Below, one piece after another: positions 1 to 6,195 of a DNA stretch of 16,079 nt. The notes below the pieces were generated by a model. The model saw nothing but the letters and a program-made list of their open reading frames with translations. It was not told where the DNA came from and did not search any database. A program made the position numbers and the translations under genes. The DNA comes from Anaerolineae bacterium (GTDB lineage Bacteria; Chloroflexota; Anaerolineae; JAADDB01), in NCBI GenBank assembly GCA_015486895.1, contig WFQT01000244.1, positions 1 to 16,079 of the forward strand. The letters are read 5' to 3'. Within the stretch, counting starts at the first letter, position 1. Each line of letters starts with the position of its first letter.

Positions 1-3000
1 ATTCTCTCCCACTCAGATGAGGGTGGCATCTTTGAATTAGATAAGAGGGAGGGGGTTTTCCGCATCACCGCCAGTTACAACGCCAGCCAGGAATTCGTGA
101 GGGCAGTGAACGAGGCTGACATTGAGGTCGGAGAGGGGGCTATCGGCCGGGCCGCGGCGGCCAGGGAGCCCGTGCAGGTGGTTAACAGTGAGACTGAGCC
201 GGGGTATCCCTTCCGGGACATTGCCGCCATAGATGGGATTCATTCCAACCTGGCTGTGCCGATGTTCAAGGGGGAAGAGTTGCTTGGCGGAATTGTGCTG
301 TGGCGCCGAGAGCCAGGTGCTTTTTCCTCCCACGATGTGGGGCTCCTCTCTACTCTGGCCGACCACGCTGCCGTTGCTGTCGAGAACGTGCGGTTGTACC
401 AGGCGGAGCAGCGGCGACGGGAGGAGGCAGAGACACTACGCCAGGCGGCCCTGGCCCTGACCACCAGCCTGGACAGCAATCAGGTCGTCGAGCGCATCCT
501 GATGCAACTGCGAGAGGTAGTGCCCTACGATAGCGCTTCAGTTCAGTTGCTCCGGGATAACCTCTTGGAGATCATTGGCGGCCACGGTTTCTCAAACTTG
601 GGGGAACTACTGGGCATGACCTTCGACCTGACGGCTGAGGGTAACCCTAATCGCGAAGTGATGCGCACGCGGGCTCCCTTCATTGTGGAAGATGCTACGG
701 CTGTCTACCGTGAGTTTAGTCGTAAGCCCCATGCTCAGGCTGGCATCCGTTCCTGGTTGGGGGTGCCGATGCTGGTTGGTGAGCGGCTTGTGGGCATGAT
801 TGCCCTGGATAAGCATGAGCCTGGTTTCTACACGGAAGAACACGCCCGGCTGGCCCAAGCCTTCGCTGCACAGGCGGCAGTGGCCATTGAAAATGCCCGT
901 CTTTTCGAGGCTGAGCGCGAGCAGCGGGAACTGGCCGGGGCGTTGGAGGAGGCTACCGCTGTCCTCAGCAGTACCCTACAGCCCGAGGAGGTGTTGGACC
1001 GGATCCTGGAGCAGGTTGGCCGCGTCGTTCCCAACGATGCTGCTAATATTACGCTTGTCAAGGACGACGAAGCGCGCGTCGTTCGCTGGAGGGGATACGG
1101 TCGTTTTAGGTCAGAGGAAGTTGTTTCTATGACCGCCTTCCGCATCTCCGAAACGAATACCTTTCGACAGATGAGGGAAACCAAGAAGCCGCTGATCGTT
1201 TCCGATACTGCTACCTACCCTGACTGGGTACGCCTACCGGAGCAGGAGTGGCTGCGTTCTTACGCAGCCGCACCCATCGTCGTGCGTGATGAGGTGATCG
1301 GCTTTCTCAATGTGGATAGCGCCACCCCAGGCTTTTTCACACAGGTCCATCTTGGACCACTGCAGGCCTTTGCTGACCACGCTGCTGCTGCCCTTGAGAA
1401 CGCACGTTTGTACCAGGCTGAGCAGGCCGCCCGTGAGCGCGCCGATACCTTGCGCGAGATCTCTCGCGCTGTGGGCTCCACGCTGGAACTGGATGAGGTC
1501 CTCTCTCTCGTGTTGCGCCAGGCGAAGCGCGTATTGACTTATGACACCGCCTCCGTTCTGCTTTTCAGCGATGGTCAACCTTCTATGGCGGCCGTGGCCG
1601 GCTACGAGGATGAGGAATTGGTGAAAGCCGGGGTAACCTTAAGCCTGAGCGACAGTCCTATCCTGCAGACCATGGCCCGTGACCGCCGTCCTATTGTCAT
1701 CCCTGATGTGCGGGAGGACAAGCGCTGGATCTGGGTGCCCGGGGCCGAGGACGTCCGTGCCTGGACTGGGGCGCCGCTATTAGTGCGCGGCGAGATGATT
1801 GGCGTCCTCATGATTGACAGCAAGCAGCCCGGTTCGTACACCGAAGTAGACGCCGCTATCGCCCAGGCCTTGGCGAACCAGGTTGCTGTGGCTATTGAGA
1901 ACGCGCGATTGTTCACCTCGTTGGCCCAGGAGAAGGAGCGTCTGGAACTCCTCTACCGCCTGAGCCGGCACATCTCCGAGAGCCTGGACGTGCGCCAGGT
2001 CGCACAGCGGGCACTGGACGATATGTGTGACGTTATGGGCGCCATGCGTGGTATCGCCGCGGTGTATGAACCAGACAACAACCGCCTGCAGATGATGGCC
2101 ATCTCTGGCTACGATGCAGAGTCGGTAGATGCCCTGGATCAACGGCTCCGCCTGCGTTTGGGAAATGGGCTGATCGGCTGGGCGGCGGCGCAACGGCAAT
2201 CGGTCTTGGTGGATGATGTGACTAAGGATAGTCATTGGCTCCCTGTTTCTGGGGTGGACGACTGGGTTCGCTCCGCCCTGAGCGTGCCGTTGCTTAGCGG
2301 GGACGAACTATTGGGAGCGTTTAGCATTTATAGTGACCAGGAGGCCTTCTTCAACGACGAGCACCGCCGGTTGGGCGAGTCAATCGCGGCCACTGTGGCC
2401 GTTGCCATTGCCAACGCCCGGCTGTATGAGGAAACTATGGCGACGAATGCCAAACTAGAGGAAGCACTTCGCCTTCGAGAAGAGCTGGTGCAAAATGTTT
2501 CCCACGAACTGCGCACACCGCTGACATTAGTCAGAGGGTATGCCGAGCTTATACTTTCAGGCACCTTGGGTAACATGACGCCAGAGCAAGAGGAAGCACT
2601 CCAGCTCGTGGTCCGCAAGGCCCGGGATTTGAACGACATGGTGAATGATCTGTTGATGCTCAAAGCTCCAGGCATAGGGCTATCGAAGCAAGAGGTGTTC
2701 GACCTCCGGCAGTTAGTCTCGGAAATGATGCAAGAGATGAAACTAAGGGCTGAGGAAGCCCATGTAACCTTCACACAGGATTTTTCCGAGGACATACCCA
2801 TGGTAAAAGGGAACAGAGAATACCTCCGCCGAGTTGTAGGCAACCTTCTGGGAAACGCCATAAAGTTCAGCCCGGATGGAGGCCCAGTAACCGTAAGGAT
2901 CCAACCTTATTCTAATAAAGGCGAGGTTTTGTTAAGCGTTAGCGACATGGGTGTTGGGATACCGCCGGATAAACTGGATAAAATCTTCGAGCGCTTCTAC

Positions 3001-3183
3001 CAGATAGATGGATCTATTAGCAGGAAGTTCAGCGGTGCAGGCATAGGGCTGGCACTGGTCAGAGAAATAGTGGCTGCCTATGGAGGCCGCGTTTGGGCAG
3101 AAAGCGAGGGGATCCCCGGGAAAGGTTCCACTTTCTTCGTGGTGTTTCCGGCAGTGGAGGAAAAGATAGAAGACGGACAGTAG
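1..3183 (+). CDS. Multi-GAF sensor histidine kinase (5' end outside window)
   Basis: The frame is open from base 1 to the TAG at 3181-3183. The GTG at 97 lies inside the first visible GAF domain and is not a credible start, so the gene is truncated by the window. Numbering residues from that GTG, the remnant of one GAF ends near 97 and four more follow (about 125-265, 300-435, 470-602, 635-775). Most end in a signature like AVAIENARLF and are joined by charged, probably coiled-coil linkers. The C-terminus is a complete kinase: H-box VSHELRTPL with the phospho-accepting His near 803, N-box GNAIKFSP (Asn near 920), G1 box DMGVGIP (near 950), F-box FERFYQ, and G2 GAGIGLAL (near 980). No membrane segment or receiver domain is visible, so it should be a soluble kinase sensing cytoplasmic small molecules, light or redox through its GAFs. 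The ligands cannot be told. No response regulator adjoins on the visible side. Codon use changes sharply at about 2440 (see findings). Confidence 0.93.
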   Translation: MLSHSDEGGIFELDKREGVFRITASYNASQEFVRAVNEADIEVGEGAIGRAAAAREPVQVVNSETEPGYPFRDIAAIDGIHSNLAVPMFKGEELLGGIVLWRREPGAFSSHDVGLLSTLADHAAVAVENVRLYQAEQRRREEAETLRQAALALTTSLDSNQVVERILMQLREVVPYDSASVQLLRDNLLEIIGGHGFSNLGELLGMTFDLTAEGNPNREVMRTRAPFIVEDATAVYREFSRKPHAQAGIRSWLGVPMLVGERLVGMIALDKHEPGFYTEEHARLAQAFAAQAAVAIENARLFEAEREQRELAGALEEATAVLSSTLQPEEVLDRILEQVGRVVPNDAANITLVKDDEARVVRWRGYGRFRSEEVVSMTAFRISETNTFRQMRETKKPLIVSDTATYPDWVRLPEQEWLRSYAAAPIVVRDEVIGFLNVDSATPGFFTQVHLGPLQAFADHAAAALENARLYQAEQAARERADTLREISRAVGSTLELDEVLSLVLRQAKRVLTYDTASVLLFSDGQPSMAAVAGYEDEELVKAGVTLSLSDSPILQTMARDRRPIVIPDVREDKRWIWVPGAEDVRAWTGAPLLVRGEMIGVLMIDSKQPGSYTEVDAAIAQALANQVAVAIENARLFTSLAQEKERLELLYRLSRHISESLDVRQVAQRALDDMCDVMGAMRGIAAVYEPDNNRLQMMAISGYDAESVDALDQRLRLRLGNGLIGWAAAQRQSVLVDDVTKDSHWLPVSGVDDWVRSALSVPLLSGDELLGAFSIYSDQEAFFNDEHRRLGESIAATVAVAIANARLYEETMATNAKLEEALRLREELVQNVSHELRTPLTLVRGYAELILSGTLGNMTPEQEEALQLVVRKARDLNDMVNDLLMLKAPGIGLSKQEVFDLRQLVSEMMQEMKLRAEEAHVTFTQDFSEDIPMVKGNREYLRRVVGNLLGNAIKFSPDGGPVTVRIQPYSNKGEVLLSVSDMGVGIPPDKLDKIFERFYQIDGSISRKFSGAGIGLALVREIVAAYGGRVWAESEGIPGKGSTFFVVFPAVEEKIEDGQ

Positions 3184-3556
3184 CCAGAGCCTTTGGTGGA
3201 TTACCCACTTCCTTTGGTACCTTGGCGACGAAATTCTAGTACTAAGTCAAGTGTAGTCTGATGAAAATAGCCTCGAGTGGAGCAGTGGGATGGCGGAGGC
3301 CGTCCTTCAGCCCGCAGGGCTCCAGCCCGATTTCAATCGGTGACCTTGGCCGGCTCCCGATACACCGGCCGAATGAATTCGGGCTCTTGGGCGCTCTGCG
3401 CCGAAGGTGGGCCTGTGCCCACTCTATGCAGTTTCACTCAGATCACGGTTGACTGAGTACTAGTACACTGGACAAGAATTTGACGCAGAGCCGCAAAGGG
3501 GCTTTAAGGTGTAGAGAAAAAACCTGTGGCTATTTTTGGAACAGATGTGAGCCCTG
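3184..3556. other. Gene-free spacer between two convergent kinase genes
   Basis: No credible gene lies here; a 63-codon plus-strand frame at 3261-3452 sits entirely in palindromic sequence and has no family resemblance. The spacer contains the MITE-like element at 3236-3463. It then carries a stretch around 3481-3500 (GACGCAGAGCCGCAAAGG) that resembles the GACGCAAAG-type decayed repeats common in such spacers. A T6 run on the minus strand at about 3516-3522 follows the Ser/Thr kinase gene, but I could not find a strong hairpin directly before it, so no terminator is called for either gene. Confidence 0.6.
3236..3463. mobile_element. MITE-like element with terminal inverted repeats and six internal hairpins
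   Basis: Bases 3236-3280 and the reverse complement of 3419-3463 match at 33 of 45 positions without gaps, and 21 of the outermost 26 match. Both ends carry CTAGTACT outermost, so CTAG (or its central TA) may be a duplicated target. That would fit Tc1/mariner-IS630-type elements, but this assignment is inference. Between the repeats lie six perfect short palindromes in about 114 bases: 3309-3321 (AGCCC/GGGCT), 3327-3340 (CCGAT/ATCGG), 3348-3370 (GGCCGG/CCGGCC), 3369-3382 (CCGAAT/ATTCGG), 3390-3402 (GGCGC/GCGCC, extendable to 3386-3406 with one mismatch) and 3407-3422 (GTGGGC/GCCCAC). There is no room for a transposase, so the element would be non-autonomous. It could alternatively be a structured RNA or act as a bidirectional transcription barrier between the convergent genes. 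Confidence 0.6.
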
Positions 3557-4564
3557 CTATAAAGCCATGGTGGGCGTGTAGAGAGTAACAAGGATACTCA
3601 AGAGGAATAGTAGGCCTACTACTAATAGCAACCACCAGTTGCTGGAAATGGCTTGTTGCCATGCTAAATAGCGCAGACGGCGTTCGACAATGGAGAAACT
3701 ATCATTGTTGCCCAGTAGTGACTTGCGGAACACATCTACGCTTGGGGGGCGATCATCTGGATGCATGGCCAAAGCCGATAGAATAGCCCGTTCGGTGTTG
3801 GGCGAGATGGCTGGATTGATCTCCCGTGGTGGTACCAGTGCTCCTGGCGTCAAAAAGCGCGTTTTGGCGTCGGCCGGGGGTGTGTTGGTCAGCAAATGAT
3901 AGAGTGTTGCTCCCAAGCCGTACAGGTCCGACCGTGCATCTGTATGGCCTGTATCACCGCCGTACTGTTCCAAAGGGGTGTATTGCAACGTCCCCCGGCC
4001 TTGCACCACTGTCACGGTGCGATTGTCGTCGGTAGAAAGTTCTTTTACTAAGCCAAAATCCACTAATTTGAGCAGCCCCTGTGGCGTGAGCTTGATGTTC
4101 GACGGCTTGATATCCCGGTGGAGAATAGGCGGATCCTGATTATGCAAGTAGATCAAGGCGTCACAGATCTGGTTTGTCCAGTGCAAGACGATTGCCTCAC
4201 GCAAAAACTCGTGGTGCTGGCGCTTCTCGCTGATGATCTCTTGCAAGTCACGTCCCGGCACGAAGTCCATCACCAGGTATTCGCGCCCTTCCTCAGAGAA
4301 ATAGTCCGAGACCTTGGGTAACCCTGGATGATCCAGACGGGCTAACGTGCTGGCTTCCCGGTAAAATTGCTCCTGTGTCTGCTGCTGTTCTGCGGGCAAA
4401 ACGTTAAGTTCGGAGATCACCTCTTTAATGGCGCATTCCCGGCCAGCCAAGCGGGAATCCTGGGCGCGGTAAACCGCTCCCATCCCGCCCTGTCCGATGA
4501 GGGCGACGATGCGGTATCGTTTGCGCAAAATTGTCCCTGTCTTTAAAGGAGGATAAGTGTTCAA
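3557..4564 (-). CDS. Membrane-anchored eukaryotic-type Ser/Thr protein kinase
   Basis: This is a Hanks-type (PknB-like) kinase. With the TTG start at 4564 the protein has 335 residues. It shows the glycine loop GQGGMG (24-29), the lysine in CAIKEV (K47), the alpha-C Glu (E70), the catalytic loop HRDIKPSN (149-156; D151, N156) and DFG (169-171), so it should be active and is an RD kinase. After the catalytic domain a single hydrophobic stretch (about 309-330) ends the protein, with almost nothing beyond the membrane and no PASTA, TPR or other sensor domain. The frame is also open upstream to a GTG at 4651, but those 29 residues are low-complexity, overlap the small ORF in another frame, and no ribosome-binding site serves that GTG. 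GGAGGA six bases before the TTG, and the N-terminus running directly into the family-typical LKTGTILRKRYRI, favour the TTG. Substrate and regulation are unknown. Confidence 0.9.
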   Translation of the reverse strand: MNTYPPLKTGTILRKRYRIVALIGQGGMGAVYRAQDSRLAGRECAIKEVISELNVLPAEQQQTQEQFYREASTLARLDHPGLPKVSDYFSEEGREYLVMDFVPGRDLQEIISEKRQHHEFLREAIVLHWTNQICDALIYLHNQDPPILHRDIKPSNIKLTPQGLLKLVDFGLVKELSTDDNRTVTVVQGRGTLQYTPLEQYGGDTGHTDARSDLYGLGATLYHLLTNTPPADAKTRFLTPGALVPPREINPAISPNTERAILSALAMHPDDRPPSVDVFRKSLLGNNDSFSIVERRLRYLAWQQAISSNWWLLLVVGLLFLLSILVTLYTPTMAL

Positions 4565-4731
4565 GAATGCTCCTCCGCTTTGGAAGGTGTTTCCATCTCC
4601 CGGTACTTTTGCAAATAGCGAAACAGGGTTTGTTTGCGTGCCGCCTCCCACCGCTTGCTGTGCGGCATTAGTTCTCGCGCCATGATGAGCTTGTGGATGA
4701 TCTGCTCTAACTTTTGCTTCTCTGTTGCCAC
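4561..4731 (-). CDS. Small basic protein translationally coupled to the Ser/Thr kinase
   Basis: A 56-residue frame reads from GTG (4731-4729) to TGA (4563-4561), and the TGA overlaps the proposed TTG start of the kinase gene in a TTGA junction. AAGGA lies seven bases before the GTG. The product starts VATEKQKLEQIIHKL and is rich in Lys, Arg, Glu and Gln, so it is probably helical, with no membrane segment or cysteine. I do not recognise a family. The overlap and the kinase ribosome-binding site sitting inside its last codons suggest co-translation with the kinase, and hence a possible partner, substrate or regulator. An ATG lies internally (codon 17), but I see no ribosome-binding site for it. 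It could also be an untranslated leader that happens to be open. Confidence 0.5.
   Translation of the reverse strand: MATEKQKLEQIIHKLIMARELMPHSKRWEAARKQTLFRYLQKYREMETPSKAEEHS
4571..4576 (-). promoter_or_regulatory. Ribosome-binding site fixing the Ser/Thr kinase start
   Basis: On the minus strand GGAGGA stands six bases upstream of the TTG at 4564-4562. This is the only strong Shine-Dalgarno match near the 5' end of the kinase frame, and it decides the TTG over the longer GTG frame. Confidence 0.6.
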
Positions 4732-5025
4732 AACTTTATCCTTCAGGCAGTAATGCCAGGCCGCAATGTTTTTCGCTCACGGATAACACGGATTGACAGT
4801 TAATCGTTAGCCATTGGTGCCGGGCGCCAGGTCCATGATGACTCCTCGTATAAGATACATTCATATAAGCACACTCTGAAAATAGAACGCTGATTAACGC
4901 TGATACACGCTGATCTTAATTTTCATCCGCTGTGGTGTGCTTGTCTGCGTGCCCGCGCAGGCAGGCCGTAGGCTCATGATAACTCCCCCGGAAATAGAAT
5001 GCGTCGCCCCTACTTTGTAGATGTT
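4732..5025. other. Spacer with decayed repeats between the SDR and Ser/Thr kinase genes
   Basis: I see no convincing gene in these 294 bases. They hold the ACGCTGAT tandem repeat (4887-4914), a CGGATAACACGGATT stretch of the same style near 4780-4796, and two similar minus-strand fragments that look like ribosome-binding site plus ATG (4824-4850 and 4964-4990). The promoter for the small ORF and kinase must lie here, but no hexamer pair is good enough to call. Confidence 0.55.
4887..4914. repeat. Three ACGCTGAT units with exact 10-bp period
   Basis: ACGCTGAT occurs at 4887-4894, 4897-4904 and 4907-4914, separated by TA and AC, giving one unit per 10 bases, close to one helical turn. The pattern resembles the AACGCTGATTAACGCTGAT-type repeats of unknown function seen in intergenic DNA of several environmental bacteria (recognition from memory, not a search). 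Confidence 0.7.
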
Positions 5026-5823
5026 TTACGATTGAAGACCAACCCGTTCTCGAATGGCAGCATCGAAAATATACACTTCCTCGCCGTGCAAATCGGCCGG
5101 CCGTTCCCGACAAAGCCAGCGGATAAGCCGTCCCGGTTCCTCCGGCGGGATTAGCATTCCTTCCTCTTTGTAGCGCCGGAACTTCTCCACATTTTTCTTA
5201 CTGAACTGCTCCGGCGTTGCCCGGCGGATAATGTCTTGCATGGAAGTATCGACAGCTCCGGGGCGGATGCTGTATACCTGCACGCCTCGTCCGCGCACCT
5301 CTTCCGCCAGCACACGAGTCAACATCCAAAGGCCAGCTTTGGACGTGCAATAGGGGGCGACTCCAAAGGTCGGTTTGCGGGAGAGCCCTGAGCCAACATT
5401 AACGATTACGCCTGTTTCCCGCGCCAACATACTGGGAAGCGCAGCGCGAATGGCGAAAAAGGGGCCATTTAAATTTATGGCCATGTGCTTTTGCCACTCG
5501 GTCGGGGAAATACGCTCGATCTTCTCCACCGGTTCGATAATGGCAGCATTGTTTACCAAGATGTCCACTGGGCCAAAAGATGCCTCTGTCTCCTCCACCA
5601 GCTCCGCCGCGGCCTGGGTGTCGGAGATATCCGTGGGCACGGCCAGGACTCGGCCTCGCCGAGCCCGGATGTCACGGGCGACTTCCTGTAGATCATGCTG
5701 GCTGCGGGCAGCTAATACTACTAACGCACCTTCTTCCGCTAATAGATGTGCTGTGGCTGCCCCGATGCCCCGGCTAGCGCCGGTGACAATGGCAACTTTG
5801 TTACGCAAGTTTTTCTCTTTCAT
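5026..5823 (-). CDS. Short-chain dehydrogenase/reductase, NAD(P)-dependent
   Basis: A classical SDR of 265 residues from ATG 5823, with AGGGGGA about nine bases upstream. The frame stays open for 25 codons further, but that extension is hydrophobic, lies in repeat-derived sequence and precedes the normal SDR N-terminus MKEKNLRNKVAIVTG. The Rossmann motif TGASRGIG spans residues 14-21, and Arg40 at the end of beta-2 suggests NADP preference. NNAA is at 91-94, and the catalytic tetrad is N117, S145, Y158 and K162 (YCTSK). IRPGAVDT follows the active site as usual. The substrate cannot be deduced. It is 373 bases from purB on the same strand, with repeats in between and a candidate promoter of its own, so it probably belongs to a separate transcription unit. 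Confidence 0.92.
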   Translation of the reverse strand: MKEKNLRNKVAIVTGASRGIGAATAHLLAEEGALVVLAARSQHDLQEVARDIRARRGRVLAVPTDISDTQAAAELVEETEASFGPVDILVNNAAIIEPVEKIERISPTEWQKHMAINLNGPFFAIRAALPSMLARETGVIVNVGSGLSRKPTFGVAPYCTSKAGLWMLTRVLAEEVRGRGVQVYSIRPGAVDTSMQDIIRRATPEQFSKKNVEKFRRYKEEGMLIPPEEPGRLIRWLCRERPADLHGEEVYIFDAAIRERVGLQS

Positions 5824-5870
5824 CGGACGTATCCCCCTGCACTTAACATGGCTGAGCCAGAACTGAAAAG

Positions 5871-5906
5871 GCAACCACAGGTTCACACAGAAAGCCACGG
5901 ATTTTT
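5871..5906. repeat. Degenerate CCACAG/CACACAG/CCACGGAT repeat remnant
   Basis: The stretch reads as spaced variants of the same unit (CCACAG, TTCACACAG, CCACGGAT) as the palindrome at 6050-6126. It lies within the leader region of the SDR gene. A further fragment (CCACAGATTACCC) lies near 11983-11995 between hisF and the Nudix gene. Confidence 0.45.
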
Positions 5907-5956
5907 GGTCTATCTAGTCGATGCAATCAGTGGTTCTTCAACCTGCTGCCACGTTC

Positions 5957-5962
5957 ATTATA
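5957..5962 (-). promoter_or_regulatory. Candidate -10 box (TATAAT) for the SDR gene
   Basis: A perfect TATAAT on the minus strand about 134 bases before the SDR start, preceded by TTG. No convincing -35 hexamer stands at 17-18 bases (the best, TGGTCG, matches the consensus at three of six positions). It is therefore only a candidate. Confidence 0.3.
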
Positions 5963-6049
5963 CAATGAGTGGCCATTAGACGACCAGCAATCAATAGTAA
6001 GCTGGAGTCTGGCGGAAATGACATTTTAGGCTCGACCTAATTATTTTCA

Positions 6050-6126
6050 CCACAGATGGCACAGATTAACACAGATTTCCCATTGCTTTTCGACCCAAAT
6101 CTGTGAAATTCTGTGTTTTTCTGTGG
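6050..6126. repeat. Large imperfect palindrome of CACAGAT units
   Basis: The left arm 6050-6078 (CCACAGAT, GCACAGATTAA, CACAGATTT) mirrors the right arm 6097-6126 (AAATCTGTG, AATTCTGTG, TTTTCTGTGG), leaving a loop of about 18 bases. Transcribed from the purB side it could fold into a long hairpin and act as a 3' stabiliser or weak terminator, although no U-tract follows. The family occurs widely in spacers of environmental bacteria (from memory). Confidence 0.65.
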
Positions 6127-6195
6127 CAAGAATAATAACGCCAGAGTTCAGTAATAAGTGGCAGGTAGAGAGAAACGAGGAGGAGATATGAATCT

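Larger units (their letters stand above)
5824..6195. other. Spacer between purB and the SDR gene, filled with repeat remnants
   Basis: No gene is supported in these 372 bases. They contain a degenerate repeat at 5871-5906, a TATAAT hexamer at 5957-5962 on the minus strand, and the large imperfect palindrome at 6050-6126. The purB transcript must end, and the SDR transcript probably begins, in this region. Confidence 0.6.

Noticed and set aside
97..99. GTG as the start of the histidine kinase
   Set aside because: The frame is open to base 1 and the residues before it (for example GVFRITASYNASQEF) are typical GAF sequence, so the gene is cut by the window edge.
3261..3452. Plus-strand 63-codon frame inside the MITE-like element
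   Set aside because: It consists of palindromic sequence, has no Shine-Dalgarno site and no protein-like composition; the hairpins explain the base pattern better.
3510..3540. Possible terminator for the Ser/Thr kinase gene at a T6 run
   Set aside because: The only pairing available is a weak A5/T5 match around a GC-containing loop; there is no stable GC stem directly before the T-run.
4565..4651. Longer Ser/Thr kinase start at GTG 4651
   Set aside because: The extra residues are low-complexity and overlap the small ORF in another frame, no ribosome-binding site serves this GTG, and the kinase fold begins just after the TTG.
4841..4885. Promoter hexamers upstream of the small ORF/kinase unit
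   Set aside because: AT-rich strings such as TATACG and TATCTT occur, but no matching -35 box at proper spacing could be found.
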